Position numbers and translations under genes: made by a program
Notes under the pieces: model-generated
The model's input: only the letters and a program-made list of their open reading frames with translations
What the model was told of the DNA's origin: nothing
Databases searched by the model: none
NCBI RefSeq assembly: GCF_000754095.2
Contig: NZ_JQSG02000003.1
Coordinates: 361,397-425,396 of the forward strand
Direction: 5' to 3'
From: Acidihalobacter prosperus
Lineage (GTDB): Bacteria > Pseudomonadota > Gammaproteobacteria > DSM-5130 > Acidihalobacteraceae
Length of the DNA stretch: 64,000 nt
Part shown: positions 54,164 through 63,774 of the stretch, one piece after another
Layout of the letters: each line of letters opens with the position of its first letter
Numbering within the stretch: the first letter of the stretch is position 1

Positions 54164-55509
54164 TCCCGGTCCACCGGCAGGGTGCCGCCCTCGAAGACCA
54201 GCGCGCGATTGCGGCGACGCCGACGCCAGACGGCCCAGGTCGCAGGCAAATGGGCCAGCGCGGTCACGTAGTAGACGAATTTGAACAGGCCGATGGAAAT
54301 GTCCACCGGCGTACGTCGGAACACGTCGCCGGCCAGCAGCGTGGTCACGCCCTCCAACATGCGGAAGGTATTGCGCGGAGACAAAAACAGATTCTGCATC
54401 GCGGGGGTATTGAATCGGTAGATGAACCAGGAGAAGACCTTCATGCCGCGTCGAAGCCGGCGTTCGTAACGCGCGCACAGTCGGGCAGCATCGCCCGGCC
54501 TGTCGAGAATGGCGTCCACCGTGGCCGCGGCCTCGAAACCGCCGGTGATCGCAAGATGCACCCCGCTGGAAAATACCGGATCGAGAAAGGCGAACGCGTC
54601 GCCGACCAGCAGATAGTCGCGCCCGTAGGCCGTCTTCGACAGATAGGTGAAGTTGCCTGTGGCCTGCACCTCGCCAACCAGCTCCGCGCCGACCATGCGC
54701 GCCTGCATGCCGGGAGACAGCGCGATGGTGCGCATCAGATATTCGGCCGGAGGGCAGTCGCGCCGCCGCAGATATTCCGGCCAGCACACGGCACCGACGC
54801 TCATGGTGCCGTCGCGCAACGGGATCATCCAGAACCAGCCATGCTCGAACCAGTACACGCTGATGTTGCCGGCATCGTCTCCCTCGCGGCGCTTGACGTT
54901 GCGGAAATGCCCGAACAGCGCCGCGCTATTGTGCGCCGGATTGCGTTCGCGCAGGCCGAAGCGGCGCGAAAGCAGGGTGTCGCGTCCACTGGCGTCGATC
55001 ACGAATCGCGTATCCCAAACGTGTTCGGTGCCCGCTTCGTCAATGGCGCGCACGCGTGCGCCGCCACCGCCCCGGAACTCGATGCCGTTCACGCGCATGC
55101 TCTCGCGCACGTCTGCCCCCTTGCGCGCGGCATTGCGGAACAGCACTTCGTCGAACTCCGATCGCCGCACTTCGTAGGCGTAGGGATAACGCTTGTCCCA
55201 GGCTTCACGGAAGTAGTACACCTGCCGGCGGTTCGGATGGGTATCCGAATTGAATTCCGCCCCAGGTTTGAGCAACCCGATTTGGGCATGCACCTCGTCG
55301 AGAACGCCAAGCGACTCCAGCAGCGGCAGCGTCATCGGCAGTAGCGATTCGCCGATATGGAAACGGGGATGGCGCCCCTTCTCGAGCAGCACCACCCGCC
55401 GCCCTCGCTCGGCCAGGCGGGCGGCCGTCGTGGCGCCCGCGGGTCCGCCGCCGATGACGACGACATCGCATTCGTGAATTGCGTCCAGCGCCTCGTTCAT
55501 TTCGTCCAT
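54160..55509 (-). CDS. Flavin-dependent halogenase (XanB1-like)
   Basis: A 449-aa FAD monooxygenase-fold enzyme with the halogenase signatures: GGGPAG at 20-25, K81 in the GLLKPGAEF context of the catalytic lysine, W225-F-W-M-I-P230 matching WxWxIP, and F308-LDPVFSSG matching FxxPxxSxG. The HPRFHIGESLLP stretch is typical of the halogenase subgroup acting on carrier-bound or phenolic substrates. ATGs at 55509 and 55500 are both possible starts. It is coupled to the chorismatase gene. A reductase-type or non-halogenating monooxygenase role is the main alternative. Confidence 0.83.
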   Translation of the reverse strand: MDEMNEALDAIHECDVVVIGGGPAGATTAARLAERGRRVVLLEKGRHPRFHIGESLLPMTLPLLESLGVLDEVHAQIGLLKPGAEFNSDTHPNRRQVYYFREAWDKRYPYAYEVRRSEFDEVLFRNAARKGADVRESMRVNGIEFRGGGGARVRAIDEAGTEHVWDTRFVIDASGRDTLLSRRFGLRERNPAHNSAALFGHFRNVKRREGDDAGNISVYWFEHGWFWMIPLRDGTMSVGAVCWPEYLRRRDCPPAEYLMRTIALSPGMQARMVGAELVGEVQATGNFTYLSKTAYGRDYLLVGDAFAFLDPVFSSGVHLAITGGFEAAATVDAILDRPGDAARLCARYERRLRRGMKVFSWFIYRFNTPAMQNLFLSPRNTFRMLEGVTTLLAGDVFRRTPVDISIGLFKFVYYVTALAHLPATWAVWRRRRRNRALVFEGGTLPVDRE

Positions 55510-55551
55510 CTCTTCATGCAGCCAGGATTATCGCACGCATTGGACCTTCGC

Positions 55552-56367
55552 TCAGCGCTGGCAGTCCGGGCAGTAAAAGGTATTGCGTTGCGCCAGCACC
55601 AGACTGCGGATGACCGCCCCGCACTGCGGGCAGGCCTCGCCGCCGCGTCCGTAGACGCGCAGATTGACTCGGAAATATCCCGGTCGTCCGTCCTCGCGCA
55701 CGAAATCGCGCAGGGTCGTGCCGCCGGATTCGATCGCCTCGACCAGCACCTCTCGCACGCAGGCGGCCAGTCGCTCATGGCGCGCGGCGGCGATCCGGCC
55801 CGCCGCGCGCCGTGGGTCGATACCCGCGCGGAACAGCGATTCGCTGGCGTAGATATTGCCGACGCCAACCACGACCCGTCCATCCATCAGCAGCGCCTTG
55901 ACCGGTGTGCGGCGGCCATGTGCGCAGGCGGCCAGATACGCGCCATCGAAGGCGTCGGACAGCGGCTCCGGCCCCAGGTTCTTCAGCAGCGGATGTGTCT
56001 CGGGCGGGTCCACTGTCCACAACAACGCGCCGAAACGACGCGGATCGTGCAGCCGCAGGGCCATGCCGCCGGCCAGACGAATGTCGACGTGGTCGTGTCG
56101 CGCCGGCGCGCTGTCCTGCGGCACGACCCTCAGACTACCCGACATGCCGAGATGCAGGATCGCGGTGCCGACGCCTGTGCGAAGCAACAGATATTTTCCA
56201 CGTCGCTCGACGGCTCCGATGCGCTGTCCGCGCAACTGCTCGCCCAGCTCGGGCGGCACCGGCCAGCGCAGGCGAGCGTCGCGCACCACCACGTCCGTGA
56301 TGCGGCGGTCCAGCAAATGCGGCGCGATCCCCCTGCGCGTGGTCTCGACCTCGGGCAGCTCCGGCAC
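55552..56367 (-). CDS. mutM: Formamidopyrimidine-DNA glycosylase
   Basis: Base-excision repair enzyme removing 8-oxoguanine (271 aa). The N-terminal [12 protein letters not shown] supplies the catalytic Pro and Glu; GRRGKYLLL has the conserved Lys; the C-terminal zinc finger is CPQC-x16-CPDC. The start is GTG at 56367, which shares one base with the TAG of the MipA-like gene. A housekeeping gene inserted in the pigment locus. Confidence 0.97.
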   Translation of the reverse strand: MPELPEVETTRRGIAPHLLDRRITDVVVRDARLRWPVPPELGEQLRGQRIGAVERRGKYLLLRTGVGTAILHLGMSGSLRVVPQDSAPARHDHVDIRLAGGMALRLHDPRRFGALLWTVDPPETHPLLKNLGPEPLSDAFDGAYLAACAHGRRTPVKALLMDGRVVVGVGNIYASESLFRAGIDPRRAAGRIAAARHERLAACVREVLVEAIESGGTTLRDFVREDGRPGYFRVNLRVYGRGGEACPQCGAVIRSLVLAQRNTFYCPDCQR

Positions 56368-57188
56368 TAGGGCTCCTCGCTTTCGACCAGGCGCGAGGAC
56401 GTGGCGAATATCCAGCTGACGCCCATGCCGGCAGCCAGATATTGCTGGGTTTCGACCAGAGGGCTCGACACGAAACTCGCGCCGGCGAGATTATCGTAGC
56501 GCAGAAAGGCACCCACCCAGTATGGGCCGAAGCGTCGACTGGCACTCAGATATACGCTGCTGCCGCTGTAACCCGACGTCGCGGAATAGGCTGGCCTGCC
56601 CGGGCGCGCATAGGCCGTGGCCACATCGTAAAAGTAGGCATGATAGCGACGATCGGCAAAATTGGGGCCAATCGAGGCGCCCACGATCCAGCCGCTGCCG
56701 CGGAAATCCGGCAGGGTGAGGTTGAGATGGGGCGTGCTGATCCAGCCGATAGGCTTGAAGGACAGCGTGAAGGCCGCCCGCACCGGCAGGCGCAGATCCA
56801 GCTCGAGATCGGGCGATTCGATCAGCACATATTGCAGGGAAGGACCGATTTCGAAGCTGGGGCTGAGATTCGGCATGCCCGCACGCGCTGGAATCTGCCC
56901 GCTCTGGACCGGAGGCCCGGCATACGCGCTCAGGTTGATCTGGACGCGCTCGCCCTGATAGAACACGCCGCGCAGCCCCTGACGATCGGAACGCAGAAAT
57001 CGCCCCCGATACACGAAATAGGGTAACGGCAGGATGTAGTTGACCTCGCCGCGCGCGCCCCGGTACGCGGGGATGGACGTCACCCCCACGCCGGCGCCAA
57101 GCTCCCACAGGGGACGCAGCTCGGCCTGGGCCGAGGTTGTCCAGGCGAGCATGCCTGCCATCAACGTACCGCGACTGCATAACGGCAT
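56367..57188 (-). CDS. MipA/OmpV-family outer-membrane protein
   Basis: A 273-aa beta-barrel protein with signal peptide ([13 protein letters not shown]) and MipA-type sequence ([47 protein letters not shown]). The start at 57188 is tentative; an upstream ATG at 57236 would add a basic extension. No strong ribosome site is visible. It is the first gene of the minus-strand half of the pigment locus, divergent from the polyene operon. MipA homologs bind murein-synthesis proteins in E. coli; the role here is unknown. Confidence 0.78.
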   Translation of the reverse strand: MPLCSRGTLMAGMLAWTTSAQAELRPLWELGAGVGVTSIPAYRGARGEVNYILPLPYFVYRGRFLRSDRQGLRGVFYQGERVQINLSAYAGPPVQSGQIPARAGMPNLSPSFEIGPSLQYVLIESPDLELDLRLPVRAAFTLSFKPIGWISTPHLNLTLPDFRGSGWIVGASIGPNFADRRYHAYFYDVATAYARPGRPAYSATSGYSGSSVYLSASRRFGPYWVGAFLRYDNLAGASFVSSPLVETQQYLAAGMGVSWIFATSSRLVESEEP

Positions 57189-57314
57189 GCGTCGTCGGCC
57201 CTGACGTCGTGGGTGTGCTGGAGGATCAAGCCTCATCGAACAGTCCGTGGTGCGCTGGCGCGGCGTGTGCGAAGATCGGGGGCGCTGCCCGACGGGCGAT
57301 CCGTTGGCAAGCTT

Positions 57315-57346
57315 TTGACATTTCTGACCCATTGGTAAGATAGCAT
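57315..57346 (+). promoter_or_regulatory. Promoter-like sequence of the aryl-polyene operon
   Basis: A perfect TTGACA (57315-57320) lies in the 219-base divergent gap. Candidate -10 hexamers are TAAGAT (57336, 15-bp spacing) and TAGCAT (57341, 20-bp spacing); neither spacing is ideal. It is about 70 bases before the carrier-protein ATG. Confidence 0.4.
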
Positions 57347-57407
57347 ACCGTTTTCAGGCGCTCGCCGGGCTATGCGGGCGCATAGTCGAACAGTTCGGGG
57401 GAATTCA

Positions 57408-57677
57408 ATGGATCAAGCGGCAGGGATCGAACAGGAAGTGGCCGATCTGATCATCTCAACACTCAATCTCGACGAAGTCGGCGTGACCGAAATCGATCCC
57501 GACGCGCCCCTGTTTCGCGAGGGCCTGGGCCTGGACTCCATCGACGCGCTGGAACTCGCGCTCGCCATCTCCGGCCGCTATGGCTTCCAGATCAAGTCGG
57601 ACGACAGCGAGACCCTGAGCATTTTTTCCTCGTTGCGCAGCCTTGCCGAACACATCCAGCGCAACCGGATCCGTTAG
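57408..57677 (+). CDS. Acyl carrier protein of the aryl-polyene pathway
   Basis: An 89-aa carrier protein with the phosphopantetheine Ser in GLGLDSIDALEL (S44). It is the first gene of the operon, with GGGGGA before the ATG. Aryl-polyene clusters usually have two carrier proteins near their start; only this one is visible. It would carry the growing polyene chain for the ketosynthase, dehydratase and ligase encoded downstream. Confidence 0.92.
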   Translation: MDQAAGIEQEVADLIISTLNLDEVGVTEIDPDAPLFREGLGLDSIDALELALAISGRYGFQIKSDDSETLSIFSSLRSLAEHIQRNRIR

Positions 57678-57687
57678 GGCGGCACGG

Positions 57688-58299
57688 ATGCGACGCTGGC
57701 CAATCCTGTTGCTCGCATACCCGATCGTGGCTCACCTCGGCGTTGTCTACGGCACGCCGGTCCCCGCCATCATCCTGCTGATCGCCTTGCTATCGCTGAG
57801 CTTCCGCCAGGCCATGGTGCGCCGCGAACGCACCCACGTGCTGATACTGACCCTGTACGCGGTCGGCACGCTGACGATGATCGACTGGCTCGGCCTGCGG
57901 GGGGCGCTCTACCTGCCGCCCGTGATGGCGAACGCGACGGTCGCGTACTGGTTCGCCCGTTCGCTGATGCCGGGGCAGACGGACCTGATTACCCGGATCG
58001 CGGCCCAAATCGAACCCGAAATGACGCCGGACCTGACGCGCTATTGCCGCCGGGTTTCCTGGGCGTGGGCCTGCTTCTCCGCCGCGCTCGCCCTGGCAAC
58101 GGCGGCGATCGCGATCGCCGCGCCCATCGAGATATGGTCCTGGTTCACCAATTTCGCCATTTACCTGCTGATTGCCGGCTTTTTCATCGGCGAATGGCTG
58201 ACGCGCATTTGGGTACTGGGCCGCGGCCGCACCGCAGGGCCGCTTCGCATCCTCAAGAGCCTGCCCCACTTCGATTATCGGCGATTGCTGTACGCATGA
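57688..58299 (+). CDS. COG4648-like membrane protein
   Basis: A 203-aa inner-membrane protein with about six hydrophobic spans (PILLLAYPIVAHLGVVYG, PAIILLIALLSLSF, ...). COG4648 proteins are recurrent in aryl-polyene clusters without a defined role. Eleven bases after the carrier gene and overlapping the ligase gene by ATGA. A role in membrane tethering of the assembly line is a guess. Confidence 0.82.
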   Translation: MRRWPILLLAYPIVAHLGVVYGTPVPAIILLIALLSLSFRQAMVRRERTHVLILTLYAVGTLTMIDWLGLRGALYLPPVMANATVAYWFARSLMPGQTDLITRIAAQIEPEMTPDLTRYCRRVSWAWACFSAALALATAAIAIAAPIEIWSWFTNFAIYLLIAGFFIGEWLTRIWVLGRGRTAGPLRILKSLPHFDYRRLLYA

Positions 58300-59609
58300 G
58301 CGTCCCCTCCTCACCGCTGATACGCGACAGCGCCCATCCCATCGCTTGGCGGGGCGGCCATGCAGTCGATCGTGAACGCTTCCTTGCCGACGTCCGCGCC
58401 GCCGCCACCGCCCTGCCGGACAATCCGCACGTCATCAATCTCTGTCATGACCGCTATCACTTCATGGTGGCGTTTGCCGCCGCACTGTTGCGCGGGCAGC
58501 TCAGCCTGCTGCCGCCGAGTCGTGCGCCCGAGGTGATCGACGAAATTGCGGATGAATATGACGCCTATTGCCTGTCCGACGGACCGATCGAAGGATTGAA
58601 CCGCCCACTGCACCCGCTGCGTCTCGCCAAGACGCACGGCCCAGAGAACATTCCCCATATCGCAAATACCCAGGCCGCCATCCTGATCTTCACTTCTGGC
58701 AGCACCGGACGCGCCCAGGGGTACCGCAAAACCTGGGGCCAGCTCGTCACCGGCACGACCCTGGCCCTGCAGCGCTTCGGCTTCGACGAACACCCACAGC
58801 ACCTGCTCGCAACGGTCCCGCCACAACATATGTACGGGCTGGAATCGACCGTGCTCTACGCCATGCTAGGGCCCAATGCCGTGCACGCAGGCCACCCCTT
58901 CTACCCGGAAGACATTCGCGCCGCACTGAACCATTTGCCGCGACCGCGCACGCTGGTCACGACGCCGATACACCTGCGGGCAATGACGCGCGCGGGACTC
59001 CGCTGGCCGGCCGCCGACGCCCTGCTGTGCGCGACCGCGCCCCTCGACGGCGGCCTCGCCTTCGACGCCGAGCGTCTGTTCGAGGCGCCAGTACATGAAA
59101 TCTACGGATTCACCGAAGCAGGCGCGGTCGCCAGCCGGGAACCTGTGCGGAACCCATGCTGGCAACTTTACGAGGGCATGCGCCTCACGCGCGCCGGCGA
59201 TGACTGGCAGATAGAAGGGCCGCAGCTCGAGCGCCCGCAAACCTTGTCGGACCGGATCGAACACGATCGCGACGGCTGCTTCGCGCTGCTCGGACGCAAG
59301 GCCGATCTACTCAACATCGCCGGGAAGCGCACCACGCTGAGTGAGCTGAACCACCGTCTGCTTTCCATAGAAGGCGTCATCGACGGCTGCTTCATTCAGC
59401 CTGACCCGGAACGCGAGCGGCTCGCGGCACTGGTTGTCGCACCGACATTGGACGAGGCCATCTTGCTGCGATTGCTGGCCCGCCGCATGGACCCGGTCTT
59501 TCTCCCTCGCCCGCTGGTCAGACTCTCCGCTCTGCCCCGGACCGATACCGGCAAGCTGCCGCGGCAAGCCTTGCTCTCGCTGATCGATCGCGCCAGATTG
59601 ACGGCGTGA
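58296..59609 (+). CDS. AMP-dependent acyl/aryl ligase (ApeH-like)
   Basis: ANL-superfamily adenylating enzyme of 437 aa. The ATP-binding loop is LIFTSGSTGRAQGYRK; YGFTEAGAVASR is the A5-like motif and RTDTGKLPRQAL the end with the catalytic-type Lys. It would activate an aryl or fatty acid, most simply the hydroxybenzoate made by the chorismatase, for loading on the carrier protein. Coupled to flanking genes by ATGA and GTGA overlaps. Confidence 0.88.
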   Translation: MSVPSSPLIRDSAHPIAWRGGHAVDRERFLADVRAAATALPDNPHVINLCHDRYHFMVAFAAALLRGQLSLLPPSRAPEVIDEIADEYDAYCLSDGPIEGLNRPLHPLRLAKTHGPENIPHIANTQAAILIFTSGSTGRAQGYRKTWGQLVTGTTLALQRFGFDEHPQHLLATVPPQHMYGLESTVLYAMLGPNAVHAGHPFYPEDIRAALNHLPRPRTLVTTPIHLRAMTRAGLRWPAADALLCATAPLDGGLAFDAERLFEAPVHEIYGFTEAGAVASREPVRNPCWQLYEGMRLTRAGDDWQIEGPQLERPQTLSDRIEHDRDGCFALLGRKADLLNIAGKRTTLSELNHRLLSIEGVIDGCFIQPDPERERLAALVVAPTLDEAILLRLLARRMDPVFLPRPLVRLSALPRTDTGKLPRQALLSLIDRARLTA

Positions 59610-59908
59610 GCGAGGCAACATTTCTTATCGATGACGGGCACCCCAGCCTGGCAGGGCATTTCCCGGGGCAGCCAGTGGTGCCCGGTGTCGTGATTCTGGA
59701 CGAAGTGATTGCCGCGGCGGCAGCCGCCGCGCCTGGCATGCGGATCGCGGGCATTCGCGAAGCCAAATTCCGCCACCCGCTGCCACCGGGCGTCCGTTGC
59801 CTGCTGGCATTCACACCCGCCAGGCCAGGGCAACTGCGCTTCCGCGGATGGCATGGGGACAAAACGGTGGTCGAAGGCAGCCTCAACCTGGTACCTGCTA
59901 CCGCATGA
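59606..59908 (+). CDS. 3-hydroxyacyl-ACP dehydratase, hot-dog fold (ApeI-like)
   Basis: A 100-aa hot-dog protein with the FabA/FabZ-type active-site segment GHFPGQPVVPGVV (catalytic His). It is shorter than FabZ, like the dehydratases of aryl-polyene clusters. GTG start overlapping the ligase stop. It would form the double bonds of the polyene during elongation. Confidence 0.87.
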   Translation: MSEATFLIDDGHPSLAGHFPGQPVVPGVVILDEVIAAAAAAAPGMRIAGIREAKFRHPLPPGVRCLLAFTPARPGQLRFRGWHGDKTVVEGSLNLVPATA

Positions 59909-60795
59909 GCCGTCGCTGGACTGCGCAGACCGAGCTGAGCAACCGTTGGGCCATGGGCTTGCTCAGCTGGGTCGCCCTGCACCTGGGACGGCGGACCGCA
60001 AGACTCGCCCTGCTGCCGATCACCGCCTACTACCTGCTGCGCGCTGGCGAGTCCCGACGCCAGTCGCGCGCCTACCTTTCGCGCGTGCTCGGCCGACCGG
60101 CCGGGCTGCGTGACGTCGCGCGCCACATGCACTGCTTCGCTGCCACCATCCTCGACCGGGTGTTCCTGCTCTCGGGGCGCGACGCCGGCCTGGACATCCG
60201 CATTCATGGCGAGGCGGAGCTGTGGCGTCGGGTCGAGCGCGGCGAAGGCTGTCTGCTGCTCGGCGCGCATCTCGGCAGTTTCGAGGTGCTGCGCGCGCTC
60301 GGGGTACGGCGTCACGCCCTACCCATCCGCGTGCTCATGTACCCAGAACACAACCAGACCCTGACCCGCATGTTGAGCGCGCTCAATCCAGCCATCGCCG
60401 ACACCGTGATTCCGCTCGGCGGCATCGATACCCTGCTGCGGGTCAGGGAGCGACTGGCCGCCGGCGATCTGATCGGCCTGCTGGGGGACCGGGTTGCCGA
60501 AAGCGACAAGACGCTGGCCTGCGACTTTCTCGGCGGCACCGCCACCTTTCCCAGAGGCCCGCTGCTGACCGCCGCAGCGCTCAAGGCGCCGGTCCTGCTA
60601 TGCTTCGGCCTCTATCGCGGCGGCAACCGCTACGACATTCACTTCGAACCGCTGACGCCGGCGCTCGACGTGGCGCGGGGTCGGCGCGACGAGGCGACCG
60701 CCGAGCTGACCCGGCGCTATGCCGAACGCCTGGAGCACTATACCCGCCTGGCCCCATACAACTGGTTCAACTTCTATGACTACTGGCAATCCTGA
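59905..60795 (+). CDS. LpxL/HtrB-like lipid acyltransferase
   Basis: A 296-aa membrane-associated acyltransferase. The HX4D/E-type box is GAHLGSFEVLRAL, followed by the conserved LLGDRVAESD and FLGGTATFPRGPLLTAAALKAPV segments. Homologs in aryl-polyene clusters are proposed to attach the polyene or a fatty acyl chain to a lipid anchor. The ATG overlaps the dehydratase stop. Confidence 0.87.
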   Translation: MSRRWTAQTELSNRWAMGLLSWVALHLGRRTARLALLPITAYYLLRAGESRRQSRAYLSRVLGRPAGLRDVARHMHCFAATILDRVFLLSGRDAGLDIRIHGEAELWRRVERGEGCLLLGAHLGSFEVLRALGVRRHALPIRVLMYPEHNQTLTRMLSALNPAIADTVIPLGGIDTLLRVRERLAAGDLIGLLGDRVAESDKTLACDFLGGTATFPRGPLLTAAALKAPVLLCFGLYRGGNRYDIHFEPLTPALDVARGRRDEATAELTRRYAERLEHYTRLAPYNWFNFYDYWQS

Positions 60796-60835
60796 GCGTG
60801 CGCGCCCTTGCGTCGACGGTTTTCGGGGCGGGGTC

Positions 60836-61408
60836 ATGGCCGTGCTGATCGTTCTGCTGCCATGGCCGGCTCAAGCCGCGGCGACCTGGACCCTCGGCGA
60901 TCTCATGCACGGATTCGCGCGCATCGCTTCGGCTTCAGCGCAATACACCGAGACCCGCAGTTCGAGCTTCGTGGACATTCCGCTGATCAGTCGCGGTCGC
61001 TTCAGCTACCGTGCGCCCGACTATCTCGCCAAGCGCGCCGATGGCGGCAGCGGCTATATCGTGCGCGGCAACGAGGTCGAAGTGCTCGGCAGCCAGCCGG
61101 CGCGCCGGCTGCATCTCGACAATTATCCCCCGCTCGAAGCCCTGATCGCGGCACTGCGCGCCACGCTCTCGGGCAATACCGCGACGCTGCGCCGTTACTT
61201 CGCCCTGAAACTGACGGGCACTTCCGCCGGCTGGCGCCTGCAGCTCACGCCCACCGGGCAGGAACTGGCGCGGTACATCACCGGCATCACGCTGCAAGGT
61301 GTTGCCAACCGCCTGACCCGCATCGACATCCAACAGGGCGACGGCGATCACAGCGAGCTGACGCTCAATCACCAGGTCATCCGTGAACGCCCCCACCCCG
61401 CCGCCTGA
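60836..61408 (+). CDS. LolA-like outer-membrane lipoprotein carrier family protein
   Basis: A 190-aa periplasmic protein with a signal peptide (to PAQAA) and a LolA-like barrel (FARIASASAQYTETRSSSF, GRFSYRAPDYLAKRA). GGGGCGGGG precedes the chosen ATG; an alternative at 60776 would overlap the acyltransferase. It overlaps the exporter gene by 26 bases. Likely ferries the lipid-linked polyene across the periplasm. Confidence 0.83.
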   Translation: MAVLIVLLPWPAQAAATWTLGDLMHGFARIASASAQYTETRSSSFVDIPLISRGRFSYRAPDYLAKRADGGSGYIVRGNEVEVLGSQPARRLHLDNYPPLEALIAALRATLSGNTATLRRYFALKLTGTSAGWRLQLTPTGQELARYITGITLQGVANRLTRIDIQQGDGDHSELTLNHQVIRERPHPAA

Positions 61409-63755
61409 ACGTCGATGGACCGGGCCGCTGATCTGGCTCGCGCTGTGCGCCGCCGGTGCGCTTTACCTTGCCGGCGGCGCACGACTTGCCACCAGTCTGG
61501 CTGCCTTCATGCCCCCCGGCAAAACGCAGGCGCAACGCCTGATGCTGACCCAGATGCAGGATTCGCCCGCCACCCGCGCGATCCTGATCGGCATCGCCGG
61601 CGGCGACCGTGTCCGCCGGGCCGCCGCCAGTCGCGCCTACGCGCACAGCCTGGCATCGAGTCATCTGTTCACCCGCGTGGCCAACGGCGCCTTTACACCC
61701 GGTCTCGACGACAACCCGCGTCTGTTCGCCTGGCGTTATCTGCTCAGCCCCACGGTGAGGCCCGAGGATTTCACCGTCGAGGGTCTGCACGCCGCGCTCG
61801 AACGCCAGCTTGAGGCGCTCAATTCGCCGCTCGGCATGATCAGCCGGCGCTATCTGGCCGCCGATCCCACCGGCAGCTATCTCGCCATGCTCGAATCCTG
61901 GCGCCCGGCGCAGCAGCCCGAACGCCGCGACGGCGTCTGGGTTGCGCCGGACGGCAGCGTTGCCCTGCTGCTGGTACAGACGCGCGCGCCCGGCCTCGAC
62001 CTGGATGCGATGCAACATGTGGTGGAGGCCCTGCACCAGCGCTTCGACGCACTGCCGCAGGCGCATGGCCTGCACCTGATACTCAGCGGCACGCCGGTCA
62101 TCGCGGTGCACTCGCGCGATACCATCAAGGCGGATGCACAGCTGTTCAGCACCGCCGCCAGCGTGGCCCTCGCCCTGTTGCTGTTGCTGGCATACCGTTC
62201 CGTGCGCCTGCTCCTGCTCGCCGCCCTGCCGCTGCTCAGCGCCGTCCTTGCCGGCGCGGTGGCCGTCAATCTCGGATTCGGCGAGATCCAGGGCATCACC
62301 GTGGCCTTCGGCTCGACCCTGCTCGGCGTGGCCGTCGACTACCCGATGCACCTGTTCAGCCACCTGCAGCGCGAAATGACGGCACGACAGAGCCTGAGGC
62401 ACATCTGGCCGACCCTGCGGCTGGGCGTGCTGACTACCGCTGCCGGCTACCTGGGTCTGCTCGGCACCCGTTTCAGCGGACTGATGCAACTCGGCGTGTT
62501 CGCGATCGCCGGCCTGCTCGCCGCGGCTGCCGTCACGCGCTGGGTGCTGCCGCAGCTCATACCGGCCGGTTACGCACCGACGATGCGCCTGCGCACGCTG
62601 ACGCACCTGTCGGAAACCGCCTGCCGCTGGCCGGCCCGGCACAAATGGGGCGTGGCCTGCTTGCTCGCGATCACCGCGCTCGGCGCCCTGTGGCTGCAGA
62701 GAGGGCATCTGTGGGAAGACAATCTGGCCGCGCTCAGCCCGGTGAGTCCTGCCAGCCTCGCCACCGACCGGCGCCTTCGCACCGATCTCAATGCACCCGA
62801 CGTCGGTCAACTCGTGGTGATTCAGGCGGCGGATGCCCAGACCGCGCTCAAGCGCAGTCTGGCGCTTGCCGAAGCGCTCAAGACCCCGCTCGCACGCGGC
62901 TGGCTGCGCGGCGAGGAAATGGCCGCACGCTACCTGCCGCCCGCCGCGGTGCAGAAACAGCGTCAGGCGGCAATCCCCGCACCCGCCCAACTTGCCGAAC
63001 GGCTGCAAGAGGCGCTCGCCGGCCTGCCGTTCAAGCCCGGCGTGTTCGCCCCCTTCCTGCACGATGCGGCGGCGGCGCGGCACCTCTCCCCGGTGACTCC
63101 GGACGAAGTTCGCGGCACGCTGCTCGGTGCCCGCGTCGACAATCTGCTGTATGCGCAGGGCGGCCACTGGTACGCGCTGATCCCGCTCATCGGCGTCAGC
63201 GCGCCCCAGGCGCTGGCCGGCTGGTTCGCCGCCCACCCGATGCCGGGCGTCACCTATCTCGACACCCACACCGAATCGACGCACCTGATGCGCAGCTTCC
63301 GTGAACAAACCGTGGGTCAGCTCGGCCTGGTGGGCACCGCGATACTGCTGGTGCTGTTCGTGGGACTGCGCGACCCGCGCGAGGTCCTCCGCGTGCTGGC
63401 GCCGCTTGCGCTCGCGGAGCTGATCGACCTCGCCGTGCTGGTTTCGCTGGACGAGCGCCTGACCCTGTTCCATCTGATCGCCTTGCTGATGGTGGCCGGC
63501 ATCAGCATCGATTACGCGTTGTTCTTTGCTCGCCCCGACAGCGCACCGCAAGGTCGGCGACGCACGCTGCACGCCCTCACCCTGTGCGCGGCTTCCACGG
63601 TCGGCGTATTTGCTATCCTAGCCCTTTCGTCACTGCCCGTACTGCGCGCGCTCGGCCTGACCGCGGCGATCGGCGTCGGCGTCGCCTATCCGCTGGCGAT
63701 GCTGCTCGCCCAACGCCCGGGCACTCCCCCGGCAGCCGAACGGGCGCTGTCCTGA
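61383..63755 (+). CDS. MMPL/RND-family exporter of the aryl-polyene cluster
   Basis: A 790-aa inner-membrane exporter with about twelve spans in two repeats and two large periplasmic loops. Helix clusters start LIWLALCAAGALYLAGG, then ALALLLLLAYRSVRLLLLAALPLL; GVAVDYPMHLFSH and ISIDYALFFA are the MMPL-type acidic helix motifs of the two halves. GTG start. It would move the polyene lipid to the periplasm with the LolA-like protein. Confidence 0.92.
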   Translation: MNAPTPPPERRWTGPLIWLALCAAGALYLAGGARLATSLAAFMPPGKTQAQRLMLTQMQDSPATRAILIGIAGGDRVRRAAASRAYAHSLASSHLFTRVANGAFTPGLDDNPRLFAWRYLLSPTVRPEDFTVEGLHAALERQLEALNSPLGMISRRYLAADPTGSYLAMLESWRPAQQPERRDGVWVAPDGSVALLLVQTRAPGLDLDAMQHVVEALHQRFDALPQAHGLHLILSGTPVIAVHSRDTIKADAQLFSTAASVALALLLLLAYRSVRLLLLAALPLLSAVLAGAVAVNLGFGEIQGITVAFGSTLLGVAVDYPMHLFSHLQREMTARQSLRHIWPTLRLGVLTTAAGYLGLLGTRFSGLMQLGVFAIAGLLAAAAVTRWVLPQLIPAGYAPTMRLRTLTHLSETACRWPARHKWGVACLLAITALGALWLQRGHLWEDNLAALSPVSPASLATDRRLRTDLNAPDVGQLVVIQAADAQTALKRSLALAEALKTPLARGWLRGEEMAARYLPPAAVQKQRQAAIPAPAQLAERLQEALAGLPFKPGVFAPFLHDAAAARHLSPVTPDEVRGTLLGARVDNLLYAQGGHWYALIPLIGVSAPQALAGWFAAHPMPGVTYLDTHTESTHLMRSFREQTVGQLGLVGTAILLVLFVGLRDPREVLRVLAPLALAELIDLAVLVSLDERLTLFHLIALLMVAGISIDYALFFARPDSAPQGRRRTLHALTLCAASTVGVFAILALSSLPVLRALGLTAAIGVGVAYPLAMLLAQRPGTPPAAERALS

Positions 63756-63774
63756 CACGAATTTCCGGATTGGC

